Positions 48,890-57,651 of a DNA stretch of 60,503 nt are shown here, piece by piece. Position numbers and translations under genes: made by a program. Within the stretch, counting starts at the first letter, position 1. The number at the start of each line of letters is the position of its first letter. This stretch comes from a virus. The stretch lies in IMG/VR virus record IMGVR_UViG_3300051212_001597, positions 1 through 60,503 of that record, one strand, 5' to 3'. The notes below the pieces were generated by a model. That model did not search any database, was not told the DNA's origin, and saw nothing but the letters and a program-made list of their open reading frames with translations.

Positions 48890-49501
48890 ATGCCAACACA
48901 TCAGATCCCAGGTGATTTCTTAGATTTTGTTAAAGAAACTTGCGCTAGAAATGGCATTAAGCTTAAGATAGGCAGGGGCAAGTCTGTTGTTATGAAACCT
49001 TTTGGGTTTAGAGTTTTAGGATATTTTGACGAAGGCGGTTCAATACTTGCATGTGCCAGCGGAGGGTCCGCACAAGATTTTCTTTCAACACTAGTTCATG
49101 AGTTTGCGCATGTTTTACAGTGGATTGAGGGAGACAAAACGTACAAGTTCTGCGATCATAGAAAATATGGCAGTGTTCAAAATGCGGTTTGTATGTGGAT
49201 AAATAATGAGATAACTTTGAATAATAAAATCTTAATTAGGTACACTCAAAAAATGATCGATTGTGAATTAAACGCAGAGAGAAGAGCAGTAAAACTAATA
49301 AAAGAATTCAATCTTCCAATTGATCTAGACATATATAAATCTAAAGCTTCAGCCGTTCTTTATAGTTATTGGGTTTCAATAAAAACCAAAAAATGGGACG
49401 CTGAGATAGGTAAAAAGCAAATGGCTGCCAGTGGAAGATCGCTTAAAAGGTCTTTTAGGAGTCTTCCAAAAAACGTCGAAAGATCCTTCATAGGCGCCTA
49501 A
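48890..49501 (+). CDS. HExxH zinc metallopeptidase-like protein
   Basis: This 203-residue protein has STLVHEFAHVLQWIEGD (HExxH) and a later Glu in DCELNAERRAVKL that could be the third ligand. It has a basic C-terminus. It resembles phage-encoded minimal zincins. It lies directly before the DnaQ-like gene but may belong to the virion block. Substrate unknown. Confidence 0.68.
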   Translation: MPTHQIPGDFLDFVKETCARNGIKLKIGRGKSVVMKPFGFRVLGYFDEGGSILACASGGSAQDFLSTLVHEFAHVLQWIEGDKTYKFCDHRKYGSVQNAVCMWINNEITLNNKILIRYTQKMIDCELNAERRAVKLIKEFNLPIDLDIYKSKASAVLYSYWVSIKTKKWDAEIGKKQMAASGRSLKRSFRSLPKNVERSFIGA

Positions 49502-49509
49502 AATGATTC

Positions 49510-50160
49510 ATGGCGAACAATAAGAATTTCGTTGTTTTTGACTTAGAAACTAGCGGGTTAGATCCTAAAGACGGCGCTGAGATTGTTCAGATATCAGCTG
49601 TTGCTTTAAAATATTCTGACTACTCTGAAATAGAAAATGGTAGGTTTGATATACTTATAAAGCCCCAAAAGCCTGAAAAGGCTAGCCCAGACGCCATAAA
49701 GGTGATTGGAGAAGATCTCTGGAATAGGGCTAAATCTGACGGCCTTCACCCAAAGGTTGGTATAAGAAAGTTCAAAGAGTTTTTAGACTCTGTTAATCAG
49801 ACAAAGAAGTTTTGGACATCCCCAGTTCTTGTTGGCTTCAACATAGTAAACTTTGACATACCATTCCTTAAGCACCAGATGCTTGAATACAAGATAATAT
49901 CAGAAAAAGATGATTTGCCCTGGTCTAACATGCAAATAGACATGTTTCCCTTGATGTTTTGCATATTTGGAAGAGACGGTTTGAAAAACAACAAGATGGA
50001 CACGTATGCAGAGATAATAGGACTTAAGAGAGCAACCGCAAATCACGACGCTGCTGAGGATGTAGACATAACAAAAAAGATGTTCCAAAGATATATGAAC
50101 TTCATGAACTTTAAAATAAGACCAAAAATAAACGCTCAAAAAGAAACCCAAGCAAATTAA
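49510..50160 (+). CDS. DnaQ-like 3'-5' exonuclease (proofreading subunit candidate)
   Basis: DEDDh motifs: VVFDLETSGLDP (Exo I, D and E), LVGFNIVNFDIPFL (Exo II, D) and NHDAAEDVDITKKM (Exo III, H and D). The protein is 216 residues. It lies 1 nt upstream of the C-terminal polymerase half and likely proofreads with the split alpha subunit. It has no clear clamp-binding tail. Confidence 0.9.
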   Translation: MANNKNFVVFDLETSGLDPKDGAEIVQISAVALKYSDYSEIENGRFDILIKPQKPEKASPDAIKVIGEDLWNRAKSDGLHPKVGIRKFKEFLDSVNQTKKFWTSPVLVGFNIVNFDIPFLKHQMLEYKIISEKDDLPWSNMQIDMFPLMFCIFGRDGLKNNKMDTYAEIIGLKRATANHDAAEDVDITKKMFQRYMNFMNFKIRPKINAQKETQAN

Positions 50161-50161
50161 A

Positions 50162-51679
50162 ATGACATTTGAGACATCAAACATATCGTTAAAAAACGAC
50201 AAGGCTTGGCGGCTAATACAGAATGGTCACACTATAGGCGTATTCCAACTAGAGAGTGATCTAGGCAAGAAATGGTCTGCTACAATAAAGCCCTCTAATA
50301 TAAATGAGCTTAGCGCCGTAATATCATTGATAAGACCTGCATGCCTAGAATCTGGAATGACTGAGACTTATTCAAAGGTAAAAAGTGGCTTAATTGAGAA
50401 GCCCGATTACAATGATGAGTCTGTTAATTCGATACTGTCCCCGACAATGGGCGTTCTTATATATCAAGAACAGCTTATGAAATTTGGTGGCGAAATAGCT
50501 TGGAAGGATCTTCCATACCTTGATAGACTTGTGATTGTTGATAAGCTTAGAAAAGGCATTGGTAAGAAGGATCAAAAAATAATTATTGATCTTAGAGACA
50601 AATTCATAGCAGGATGTCTTAAGAACGGCAGATCAAAAGAAATGGCTGAAAAGCTTTTTTCTCTTATCGAAGGTGCTGGCAGATATGCTTTCAACGACGC
50701 TCACGCTAAAAAATATGCGCTTTGGGCTTACAAAACAGCCTACGTAAAAGCCAACTTTCCACTTGAATTTTATTGCGTCTATCTAACCTACAGCAAAGGT
50801 AAACAGAAGCCTAGAGAGGAGATAGAGGCTTTGATAAACGAGGCTAAGATGCTTGGGATAAGCATAGAAAAACCTTCTGTTTCAAATTCAAATTTTGACT
50901 TCTCAATAAAAGATGGCGTCATTCACTATGGCCTATCTCATATAAAACAGGTTGGTGAGTCTGATGCCGAACTGATAGAATCTCTTAGACCAGCTAGTTT
51001 TACTAGTTTACTTACCACACACTTCGCGTCTTCAGAAAAAATAAGATCACTAGCCCTAGAAAGCCTTATAAATTGTGGGGCTTGCGATGAATACGGACTA
51101 TCTAGATCGTGCATGCTATCTGTCTACAACATGCTTAAGCAATTAACTCAAAAAGAGATCGAGTTTATTTTCTCAAAAATAAATTCAGAAAGCGGAGTTC
51201 TAGATTTGATTGAGGCTGTTAAAAAATGTTCTGTTGAACAATGCGTAAAGAAAAGAAAAGACATAGTTATGTCAGAAGCTTTGTCAATTGACATAAAGTC
51301 TAGCGACTCTGCAGTGATTAAAAATTCTGTTGAAAAAGATCTTCTTGGAATAGCCTTTAGTTATGATTACAATGTAAATGTCGAAGACGACTGGAGTTGC
51401 AAGGAGTGTTTCAATAAAATGCGTGTCAACAAAAACATGATTGCGAATCTAACTGTAAAAATAAACGATATCAAGATTACAAAAACAAAAAAGGGCAAAG
51501 ATCCTGGCAAGGATATGTGCCAACTTTCTATTGCAGATAACACTGGTTTTATAAACGTGGTTTGCTTCCCCGACACATACGAGAAATTTAAAAACTCTAT
51601 AGCGGTTGGTTCATACTACTGCGTAGTGCTTAAGGGAACTGGATTCGGTTGGTCTGTAAATTCAATTAAAAACGTATAA
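50162..51679 (+). CDS. dnaE: DNA polymerase III alpha, C-terminal half (fingers to OB)
   Basis: The 505-residue product begins inside DnaE homology: HTIGVFQLES, VISLIRPACLESGM, TMGVLIYQEQLM and then GRYAFNDAHAKKYALWAYKT, all conserved fingers motifs. A helix-hairpin-helix-like region follows, then an OB fold (about 410-500, including ADNTGFINVVCFPDTYEKF). It lacks PHP and all three catalytic Asp, which are in 42378-44237. The N-terminus MTFETSNISLKND has no intein piece. Confidence 0.92.
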   Translation: MTFETSNISLKNDKAWRLIQNGHTIGVFQLESDLGKKWSATIKPSNINELSAVISLIRPACLESGMTETYSKVKSGLIEKPDYNDESVNSILSPTMGVLIYQEQLMKFGGEIAWKDLPYLDRLVIVDKLRKGIGKKDQKIIIDLRDKFIAGCLKNGRSKEMAEKLFSLIEGAGRYAFNDAHAKKYALWAYKTAYVKANFPLEFYCVYLTYSKGKQKPREEIEALINEAKMLGISIEKPSVSNSNFDFSIKDGVIHYGLSHIKQVGESDAELIESLRPASFTSLLTTHFASSEKIRSLALESLINCGACDEYGLSRSCMLSVYNMLKQLTQKEIEFIFSKINSESGVLDLIEAVKKCSVEQCVKKRKDIVMSEALSIDIKSSDSAVIKNSVEKDLLGIAFSYDYNVNVEDDWSCKECFNKMRVNKNMIANLTVKINDIKITKTKKGKDPGKDMCQLSIADNTGFINVVCFPDTYEKFKNSIAVGSYYCVVLKGTGFGWSVNSIKNV

Positions 51680-51696
51680 AAAACTTTTAGGCTTAC

Positions 51697-51702
51697 TATA
51701 AT
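51697..51702 (+). promoter_or_regulatory. TATAAT box for ssb
   Basis: A perfect TATAAT 17 nt before the ssb ATG, followed by a CGAGGT Shine-Dalgarno. This is the most conventional promoter seen in the window. No strong -35 hexamer precedes it. Confidence 0.4.
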
Positions 51703-51719
51703 CTTTCACGAGGTAAAAC

Positions 51720-52145
51720 ATGGCAAATTACAATAAAGTTATTCTTGCAGCAAACTTAGTTTCAGATCCAGAGCTTAAGAACGTTGGAGACTCCAATGTT
51801 GTTAGATTTAGAGTGGCTATTAATAGAAAGTTCACGACTAAGTCTGGCGAAAAGAAAGAAGAAAGCACATACATTGATTGTGAGATGTGGGGTGCTAGAG
51901 CTAGTGTCATTTCTGAGTATATGACAAAAGGCGACCCAATTCTTATTGACGGAATTCTAAAACAAGAGAATTGGGAAACAAAGGATGGAGAAAAGCGAAG
52001 CAAGCACATCATAAGCATTCAGGATTTTGAGTTTATGAGCAATAAGAAGACTGCCGCAACAAGTTCGTCTTCTAACCATGCAGTAAAAGAGAATAAGCGG
52101 CCAACAAGAGAAGCAGCAGCGCAGCTAGAAGATATTCCATTCTGA
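51720..52145 (+). CDS. ssb: Single-stranded DNA-binding protein
   Basis: Bacterial-type SSB, 141 residues: an OB fold from VILAANLVSDPEL through YIDCEMWGARASVISEYM and IDGILKQENWETKDGEKRS, then a Ser-rich linker and the acidic tail LEDIPF that binds partner proteins. It coats ssDNA at the fork, together with the polymerase, helicase and primase encoded nearby. Confidence 0.97.
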   Translation: MANYNKVILAANLVSDPELKNVGDSNVVRFRVAINRKFTTKSGEKKEESTYIDCEMWGARASVISEYMTKGDPILIDGILKQENWETKDGEKRSKHIISIQDFEFMSNKKTAATSSSSNHAVKENKRPTREAAAQLEDIPF

Positions 52146-52339
52146 TGAGCGAAGTAAAACTAGAAAAATTTTTAGAATTTTTAAGATCTCAGGGGCTGTT
52201 GAAAAATACGGCCCCTGATAACATGGAAATAATAAAGCAATATGCAAATCACGCAACAGCAGGACAACATAAAAGAGTTTTACCAGGGTACGAAGGATTC
52301 ACACAAGGATCGAAAAAAGCGGGTCCTACTAGTAGGTGA
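52145..52339 (+). CDS. Small hypothetical protein behind ssb
   Basis: This 64-residue protein starts in a TGATG overlap with ssb and has a helical N-terminus (EVKLEKFLEFLRSQGLLK). Its last 98 nt overlap the next gene in a different frame. Both frames are plausible. Function unknown. Confidence 0.5.
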   Translation: MSEVKLEKFLEFLRSQGLLKNTAPDNMEIIKQYANHATAGQHKRVLPGYEGFTQGSKKAGPTSR

Positions 52340-53960
52340 ATTTAGTCAATTAAATACTGGCTTCGCTGTTATGGCGAACGATCTATTGAAAGAGCTTCAC
52401 GCTAGTGGAAAATACGAAGTTGCTGAGGTTGCTTCGTATATTCAAGATGACGACGCTAGAATAGCAAGCCTTCCTTGGAAGGTTTATCCTGTAATTCCAA
52501 CAAACCCTCAAGATAGAGAAAACTATAATAATAATTATAGGACTGCGCAGTTTGGTTCTTTGGTTTTTGATAGAGCCGTGCTTGACTTTAAGCCAGATAT
52601 TGTTTTCTCATTCAGAGATTTTTGGCACGATGAGTGGATTACAAAATCTCCGTCTAGATATTTATTCAACTACGTATGGTCTGCATGTGTTGATTCGGAG
52701 CCACCAAAGTTAGAGTGGATAGGCGTTTATTCTAGCGTAGATATGATGTCTTCATATACAAATTGGGGCCTTTCTGTTCTAAAGGAATACTCTGGAAGAA
52801 AAATTAGAACAGCAAATGTAAACACAATGCCAGGTGTAGATAGGGATATATTTAAAAAATCTGACAAAAGCTTAGCTAGAATGAAGCTAGGTCTAAAAGA
52901 TGATATAAACATCGTTTTGACTGTAATGAGAAATCAACCTAGAAAGCTTTTTCCAGACTTGATGTACGCATTTTCAAAGGCCTTAGACGATTGGAAAAAT
53001 GCAGGTAGAGATGATATAGCTGAGAAGACTTATCTGTATCTCCATACTAGTTACCCAGATGTTGGCTTTGATATCGGAAAAGACATTATAAAGTATAAGC
53101 TTGGATCAAAGGTTGTTATGACTTACTGCTGTGAATACTGTAAGTCATTCTTTGCTTCATTCTTTAATGGAGAGGTCTGTACTTGTAATAACTGCGGAAA
53201 CTTCACTGCTCACGCTCCAAATACCGTTTTAGGTTTATCTAGACAAGATTTAGCTACAATATATAATTGCGCCGATCTTTACTGTCAACTCAGTGTGGCT
53301 GGCGCCTTAGAGATCCCTCTAATAGAAGCTAAGGCTTGTGGCGTACCTACTATCTCTACAGAGTACGCTGCAATGAAGGAAGTAAGCTCTTTAGGCGGAT
53401 CTTATGCTGAAGTCCCAGTCGCTTATTGGAGAGAGGAGTCTACCAATGAAACTGGTCAAATACGAGCAATGCCAGATCCAGATTATTGTGGAGAAAAGAT
53501 ATTTTCTTTCTTCCAAGAGTCTTCGGAGTTTAGAGATTATATCTCAAATGAAGCTTTAAAAACCGTAAATACCTACCATAAAAATCATACAACTTATGAA
53601 AAATGGGATCATATTTTTGAATCAATGCCAAAACTACCAGATGCTAGATGGTATTTGGAGCCAAATATTATCGATACATCTAGAATTGAAATTGATTCTA
53701 TAAACAACGATGAAGATTTTATTGATTATTTAATAATGAATTTTTCACCACCAAAATCTTCTCTTAAGTCATTTGCTGGAAGAAAAGAGTTTCACACAAT
53801 GCTAAAAAGCAAAGTAAAGAACTCACAAGAAAGATTTTCTAGAAATGATATAGCTGATATGATTAAAGGTATTGCTAATCAATTCAATATATTTGAACAA
53901 TACAGATATAAAATTTGTAATAATATCTTAGAGCAACCAAAGAGGTTTGAAATAGTATGA
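52242..53960 (+). CDS. GT4-like glycosyltransferase with internal zinc-ribbon insert
   Basis: The 572-residue product has the GT-B start RVLLVGEFSQLNTGFAVMAN, the linker NTMPGVDRDIF, NIVLTVMRNQPRKLFPDL, and donor motif GALEIPLIEAKACGVPTIST (E-x7-type). Between the two helices of the second Rossmann domain it carries CCEYCKSFFASF, then CTCNNCG, a C4 zinc ribbon, which is unusual for GT4. The N-terminus overlaps the previous gene by 98 nt. It opens the second sugar island. Confidence 0.82.
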   Translation: MQITQQQDNIKEFYQGTKDSHKDRKKRVLLVGEFSQLNTGFAVMANDLLKELHASGKYEVAEVASYIQDDDARIASLPWKVYPVIPTNPQDRENYNNNYRTAQFGSLVFDRAVLDFKPDIVFSFRDFWHDEWITKSPSRYLFNYVWSACVDSEPPKLEWIGVYSSVDMMSSYTNWGLSVLKEYSGRKIRTANVNTMPGVDRDIFKKSDKSLARMKLGLKDDINIVLTVMRNQPRKLFPDLMYAFSKALDDWKNAGRDDIAEKTYLYLHTSYPDVGFDIGKDIIKYKLGSKVVMTYCCEYCKSFFASFFNGEVCTCNNCGNFTAHAPNTVLGLSRQDLATIYNCADLYCQLSVAGALEIPLIEAKACGVPTISTEYAAMKEVSSLGGSYAEVPVAYWREESTNETGQIRAMPDPDYCGEKIFSFFQESSEFRDYISNEALKTVNTYHKNHTTYEKWDHIFESMPKLPDARWYLEPNIIDTSRIEIDSINNDEDFIDYLIMNFSPPKSSLKSFAGRKEFHTMLKSKVKNSQERFSRNDIADMIKGIANQFNIFEQYRYKICNNILEQPKRFEIV

Positions 53961-55054
53961 AAATAGCCTATATATCCGTATATAAAGACGGCACTGGTTA
54001 TGGTAATGCCGCATTATCTATGATAGAGTCGATAAGTAAGGCTGGACATGATGTTGTTCCAATCTGGATAACTTTAAATAAGACTCCATTTAAAAATAGT
54101 GATTTTGTTTCTAAATTGGAGAATAATAATTTAGACGATTGTGATATCGTAATACAACAATGTTTACCAGATATGTTTGTTAGAATATCTGGAGTAAAAA
54201 ACATAGGCTATTTCTTCTGGGAAACTGATAGTTTTAATTCTTCTGGATGGAAATCTGGATGCGAGTTGATGGACGAGATTTGGGTCACAACTGAAGAACA
54301 GTTTTTAGCTTGTGTCAATTCAGGTGTTAGTAAATCAAAAATCAAAATAGTAGACCAGCCAAAGGAAAAACCAAAAACAAGCAACTATTTGTTTGATCTT
54401 GGAAAAGAAGTTAAAAATACATATAAATTTTATACAGTATCTGATTACTCAAATAAAAAGAATGTAAACGCACTTATACATGGGTTCCTTACAGAATTTT
54501 CTGTTCACGATAATGTTTCTTTAGTTATAAAGAGCTATGTCAGCGGTAAAAGTAAATCAGAATCATCCGCTTACATAAAAAACGTAGTATCTGAGCTTAA
54601 AAAGCAAATAGGTAAGCGCGAGCAACTTTATCCCAAAATAGTTTTGATAACTGAAATGCTTTCTGATGACGATCTTTGTAGTCTAGAAGATACTTGTGAT
54701 TGTTTTGTGTCTATGTCTAGAGGTGAAGGGGAAGGCTTACCGCTTTGCTCTGCTGCCATGCGAGGTAAGCCAGTGATAGCTCCCAAAATATCTGGAATAA
54801 AGAAAAACTTTTTATATCAAGACATTTTAATATCTTCATTCACTCCTAAAAAGGTTTTTGGAATGAATTCGGATCCTTACTACAATTGGCAAGAAAACTG
54901 GCTAGACCCATCTACAACCGAACTATGTGAAAAAATGAGGTTTGTTTTAGACAATCCTGAATTAGTTAAAAACATAGTTGAAGAAAATAGAAAATTTCTA
55001 GAGGACAATTTTAGCATAGAAGCTTGTGCTAAAAAAATGGAGGCCTTGATATGA
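53957..55054 (+). CDS. GT4-like glycosyltransferase
   Basis: 365 residues. N-domain starts KIAYISVYKDGTGYGNAAL. Motif NIGYFFWETDSF and a C-domain SMSRGEGEGLPLCSAAMRG match GT4 enzymes that have an E-x-GLPL site. Coupled by ATGA to genes on both sides. Confidence 0.85.
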   Translation: MKIAYISVYKDGTGYGNAALSMIESISKAGHDVVPIWITLNKTPFKNSDFVSKLENNNLDDCDIVIQQCLPDMFVRISGVKNIGYFFWETDSFNSSGWKSGCELMDEIWVTTEEQFLACVNSGVSKSKIKIVDQPKEKPKTSNYLFDLGKEVKNTYKFYTVSDYSNKKNVNALIHGFLTEFSVHDNVSLVIKSYVSGKSKSESSAYIKNVVSELKKQIGKREQLYPKIVLITEMLSDDDLCSLEDTCDCFVSMSRGEGEGLPLCSAAMRGKPVIAPKISGIKKNFLYQDILISSFTPKKVFGMNSDPYYNWQENWLDPSTTELCEKMRFVLDNPELVKNIVEENRKFLEDNFSIEACAKKMEALI

Positions 55055-56070
55055 ATCCAGTATTGTTTGTTTCAAATAAAATAAATAGAAAATCTAAAGA
55101 GAAATACGATATATTAACATTCTCTACACACGAAGCTTATCAAGAGGCGATGGCTAGAACTGGCCATAACTTCTTCTTGCTTGAGATGCCAGGATCTAAG
55201 AAATGGAATGAAGAGTTTAGAAAGCTTCCTAAGAACTGCGTTATAGTTACCGATTTCGAAAAGATACCATCCTCGATAGATTTTATAATCTCACAAGAGA
55301 GATATTCTCAAATACAAAACTCAAAAAACCTAGCCAATGCTCTTAGACTTCCTTTGATACATATAGATCATGTTGAGCCTATTAATAATCCAGCCTTGCT
55401 AGAGACGATTAATATAAAAGCAGATTTAAATGTCTGTATAACAGAACACAACAAAGAAAGCTGGAAAAACAAAGACGCTATAGTCATAAATCACGGAATA
55501 GATACTAATGTCTTTTCTGGCTGGAAACCAAATGGTAGCAAAGAGGTTGTGTACACCGTAAATTATCTAAGAGATAGAGATTTCTTTTGTGGTCATTTTG
55601 AATGGGAATATGTTAAAAACAAAGCAACGTCTATAGATCCAAAAATCAAATTTACTCTTATTGGAGATAATCCTGGGATAAGCAGGCCTATATCAGATCC
55701 AAATAAAATTGCAGAAAAAATTAAAAATTCTGCCTGCTATATAAACACCTCAAAATTTTCTCCTGTCCCAATGTCTCTTCTTGAGGCTATGTCTTGTGGG
55801 GCGCCTATAGTTTCGACTAGATATCAAGAGGTTGCTAAGATATTAAATGAGGAAAACTCTGTTTCATCGAATGACTTAGATGTTTTGGCTGAAGCGGTTG
55901 TTAAAATTTGCAATAATGAGGAAGGATTTGAAAGCATTGGCTCAAACGCTAGAAGGTTTATTGAATCCAACTATTCTATGGAAACTTTTATTCATAATTG
56001 GAACTCAATATTTAATAAGGCCTATAATCAAAGACTAGGAACTGTAAATGAAATATTTCATATCAAATAA
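55051..56070 (+). CDS. GT4-like glycosyltransferase
   Basis: 339 residues. INHGIDTNVFSGWKP is the interdomain linker and SPVPMSLLEAMSCGAPIVST the donor site. The N-domain is divergent. It overlaps the next gene by 23 nt. Acceptors unknown. Confidence 0.82.
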   Translation: MNPVLFVSNKINRKSKEKYDILTFSTHEAYQEAMARTGHNFFLLEMPGSKKWNEEFRKLPKNCVIVTDFEKIPSSIDFIISQERYSQIQNSKNLANALRLPLIHIDHVEPINNPALLETINIKADLNVCITEHNKESWKNKDAIVINHGIDTNVFSGWKPNGSKEVVYTVNYLRDRDFFCGHFEWEYVKNKATSIDPKIKFTLIGDNPGISRPISDPNKIAEKIKNSACYINTSKFSPVPMSLLEAMSCGAPIVSTRYQEVAKILNEENSVSSNDLDVLAEAVVKICNNEEGFESIGSNARRFIESNYSMETFIHNWNSIFNKAYNQRLGTVNEIFHIK

Positions 56071-56455
56071 AGAATCAGAACATTTAAACTTTACAAAATT
56101 AACCGAGCAGGAATTTTTAGAAACAGTCGATACAGCAATAGATGAATTCTATATATATCCTGGAACTTTTGAAACTTCTGAGGCGCCAGAGGCGCTGCTT
56201 GCAAAAATTAAAATGCACTGTAAAAAAGACTCCAAAATAACAATTGGTTTTATAAATATTTATCAAGTTTTTGTAAATGTTGCAAATCATAAAATAGACC
56301 TAGGTATAGGTCACGCTACCTGTAAGTCGATAAAAAACGCATTTAATGTTCAAGCGGCTAGCAATTTCATTTTATCGTCTGGATTAGATATTTCTAAGGT
56401 CTACTTAGAAGATGGTTGCTCAATAATAAAGGTTGAATGCAATGTTAAATCCTGA
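56048..56455 (+). CDS. Hypothetical protein in glycosyltransferase island
   Basis: This 135-residue alpha/beta protein (KDSKITIGFINIYQVF) may be a shortened Rossmann-like enzyme, since its order recalls the second half of a class I methyltransferase, but no SAM motif is seen. It overlaps glycosyltransferase genes at both ends. Confidence 0.5.
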   Translation: MKYFISNKESEHLNFTKLTEQEFLETVDTAIDEFYIYPGTFETSEAPEALLAKIKMHCKKDSKITIGFINIYQVFVNVANHKIDLGIGHATCKSIKNAFNVQAASNFILSSGLDISKVYLEDGCSIIKVECNVKS

Positions 56456-57149
56456 AGTTTCTGTAGTGATAACTACATATAATGAAGAGAATTTTATAGA
56501 AAAAGCTATCAAAAGTGTTTTGAACCAAACGCTGCCAAAAAACATGTATGAATTGATAGTTATAGACGACGGTGGCGTAGATTCAACTCAGGACATTATT
56601 TCTAATCTTCAGTCAAAAACAGACTTTGAAATAAAGTATACAAAGAAAAATAATGGCGGAACGGCTTCTGCTAGAAATCTTGGTGTGAGCAAATCTTCTG
56701 CACCATTCATATCTTTCTTAGATGGAGATGATTTTTATGATCCAAGAAAACTTGAAGAATCTTTAAAGTTTATGCGAAAAGGTGATAGCGTTGGTATTGT
56801 TTATAGCGACTATATAGAACGTTATCCAGACAGAGCGCAACTAAGATTAAAGATGAATTTTGATAGAGAGCTTCTATTCAAAGAATGTATTGTATCAACC
56901 AATTCGATGGTTAGAAGAAGTGCTATTGAAAGAGTTGGCGGCTTTGATGAATCTTTTAGATATATAGAAGATTACGATCTTTGGTGCAGAATAATCCTAT
57001 CTGGCTACTTTGCGCTAAGAGTTCCAATTCCATTATTTACATACAATAACCACAAAGCAAGTAAAACTAATTCAACGAATGTAGAAAAGATAAATCCAGA
57101 ATGGGAAACTATATATGGAAGGATCAAAAAAAATGAGTGGAAAATATAA
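56442..57149 (+). CDS. GT2 family glycosyltransferase
   Basis: ATG 56442 gives MLNPEVSVVITTYNEENFIE; the TTG at 56433 is rejected. 235 residues. Other GT2 motifs are VIDDGGVDST, NNGGTASARNLGV, FLDGDDFYDP (DxD) and IEDYDLWCRI (ED). It is a complete GT-A domain without membrane anchor. It would add sugars to a virion or surface acceptor. Confidence 0.93.
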   Translation: MLNPEVSVVITTYNEENFIEKAIKSVLNQTLPKNMYELIVIDDGGVDSTQDIISNLQSKTDFEIKYTKKNNGGTASARNLGVSKSSAPFISFLDGDDFYDPRKLEESLKFMRKGDSVGIVYSDYIERYPDRAQLRLKMNFDRELLFKECIVSTNSMVRRSAIERVGGFDESFRYIEDYDLWCRIILSGYFALRVPIPLFTYNNHKASKTNSTNVEKINPEWETIYGRIKKNEWKI

Positions 57150-57651
57150 CCAGGATCCGATAAAAGAAACGTTTTTATTAGGAACTAGATTCCCAAATAG
57201 AAAATCAATTGCTATATGCATGGATTCGGTTAGGAGTCAAGAGTACTACGAAATAGTAAGCGCTCTATACAAGAAGAATACATATGATTACGATTATATG
57301 ATATTTACATCTGATAATAATTCACCAGCTCTTGTGAATCCTTGCGCTTTATATTATTACAATTATATAGAGCACTATAGAGGTGATGCTTTAGCGTTGA
57401 CAATAAGATCTGCTATAAATCTAATGCAGTCTGGATGCATTTTAAATAAAAAGGTTTGGTATATTTCAGACATAACTGGAATGAAAGAGATATCAAAATC
57501 TCTTCCAGCTATTTGCGATTTTTTTGATGAGATTGTTTTTGTAAATGAGCATATAAGAACAATTTTCCTTTCATTTTTCCCATTTTTAAATGAGTCTAAA
57601 ACCTCGACCGACGAACTAGATATAATGCTTTTGGAGAAACGCTTCACATGA
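57133..57651 (+). CDS. Hypothetical protein ending the sugar island
   Basis: ATG 57133 follows a GGAAGGA Shine-Dalgarno at 8 nt, better than ATG 57115. The 172-residue product has a Rossmann-like middle (SIAICMDSVRSQEYYEIV). It is coupled to the next gene by ATGA and overlaps the GT2 gene. Function unknown; sugar-related by position. Confidence 0.55.
   Translation: MSGKYNQDPIKETFLLGTRFPNRKSIAICMDSVRSQEYYEIVSALYKKNTYDYDYMIFTSDNNSPALVNPCALYYYNYIEHYRGDALALTIRSAINLMQSGCILNKKVWYISDITGMKEISKSLPAICDFFDEIVFVNEHIRTIFLSFFPFLNESKTSTDELDIMLLEKRFT

Noticed and set aside
42378-51679. Split intein joining the two polymerase halves
   Set aside because: Neither the C-terminus of the first half nor the N-terminus of the second contains intein block motifs or the Cys/Ser and Asn splice residues in context, and both ends align directly with DnaE.
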